Positions 63,403 to 64,000 of a stretch of 64,000 nt of DNA are shown one piece after another. The stretch is from assembly GCA_012295275.1 (NCBI GenBank), contig CM022672.1:22577128-22641127 (forward strand), read 5' to 3'. The notes under the pieces are model-generated. The model had not been told where the DNA came from. It saw only the letters and a list, made by a program, of their open reading frames with translations, and searched no databases. Numbering within the stretch: position 1 is the first letter of the stretch; the number at the start of each line of letters is the position of its first letter. Source of the stretch: Chrysomallon squamiferum (Eukaryota > Mollusca > Gastropoda > Neomphalida > Peltospiridae). The translations under genes were made by a program, and so were the position numbers.

Positions 63403-64000
63403 GTCCTGTTTATTATTTTTATTTATTTTTATTTATTTTCATATATTTTATACATTGGTGAATTTATTGGTGAATTTCTCAGGGTCTGCTGGTTGAATGT
63501 CGCTTTTATTTTTATCACTCTCCTGCATCGTGCTTTATCATGTTACAAAGTAGCTTTGGGGTGAGTGTTACCTCAGAATAACCGTCACAATATTTCATAA
63601 CAGGGCAGAGAAATTATGATCCAAGACTACATTACAGAGTGGGCTTAATATTTATGATGAATTTATCATCCTTTGAGTGATGCAGCACTCACCTAGCACA
63701 GGTATGCCTCTAATTGCCCATCCCCCGTTTAAGGTGATAGAAACAACAACAAATAATAATAATAATAAAAGTAATAGTCATATTTAAAGTTAATACTTTA
63801 TTTTTTTCAATTACGTCGTTTCCAAACTACTGAACAAATAGGTCAAAATATTAAGAATAAATAAACAGTCATGAACAAATTAGGAAAACAAAATTAAAGA
63901 TTTCGTTTCCTACGCTTACATTGTCAGTTTTAACATGATTTACGGTCACCATCATTAGAGCTTATCATTACCTAAGCTTTCAATGTAGTTTAGTTTAAAA

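Larger units (their letters stand above)
56660..64000 (+). repeat. Tandem tRNA-His array with alternating A/B units
   Basis: From 58.1 kb on, gene copies alternate between two flank types. Type A starts at 58696, 60626 and 62521 (spacing 1930 and 1895); type B starts at 58137, 59707, 61577 and 63331 (spacing 1570, 1870 and 1754). Spacer sequence is shared within each type: the type-B spacers at 59800-60080, 61720-61990 and 63480-63730 all carry GTGAGTGTTACCTC, then ATAACCGTCACA and CTAGCACAGGTA-like words. The array runs off the right edge of the window. Confidence 0.9.

Noticed and set aside
61591-63564. Recurrent short peptides starting MAATTQVRIL after several tRNA genes
   Set aside because: They are translations of the tRNA-His sequence itself plus T-rich flank; the similarity comes from the repeated tRNA gene, not from a protein family.

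Overview
The window looks like nuclear DNA of a lophotrochozoan animal, most likely a cephalopod mollusc (inferred, not proven). It is very AT-rich, has small exons separated by kilobase introns with GT/AG borders, is full of microsatellites and T- or A-runs, and carries remnants of tRNA-derived SINEs, hAT elements and MITEs. There is no operon structure, CRISPR array or ribosomal RNA.

Two protein-coding genes converge. The first (plus strand, 3544-32466) can be assembled from 22 exons into a continuous 1084-residue reading frame: armadillo-type helical repeats, then three fibronectin type III domains, then a long polar disordered tail. I do not recognise an established gene name. The second (minus strand, 47724 down to 38957, 13 exons, about 530 residues) is a coiled-coil protein of the ODAD3/CCDC151 family, which docks outer dynein arms on cilia and flagella. 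One of its exons carries an apparent 2-base GA insertion, and a decayed partial copy of another exon lies beside the original. The 6.5 kb between the two stop codons holds 3' untranslated sequence, degenerate repeats, microsatellites and a SINE-like element.

From about 51 kb to the right edge the window is a tRNA-His (GTG anticodon) cluster. It has eleven full-length 72-nt copies and one truncated copy, all on the plus strand. The first two are isolated. The rest sit in a tandem array where two flank types alternate, giving a dimeric repeat of roughly 1.6-1.9 kb, with a conserved block of about 90 bp upstream of each gene. Two copies show probable damage.

Between the second and third tRNA copies lies a 2.8 kb hAT element (53138-55956) with terminal inverted repeats and a perfect 8-bp target duplication. 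Its BED-finger transposase is broken in three places, and a 196-bp hAT MITE with its own 8-bp duplication has inserted into it.

Most short reading frames outside these genes are artefacts of microsatellites or T-runs. Exon borders were read by eye from splice signals and phase continuity; no alignment or RNA evidence was available.
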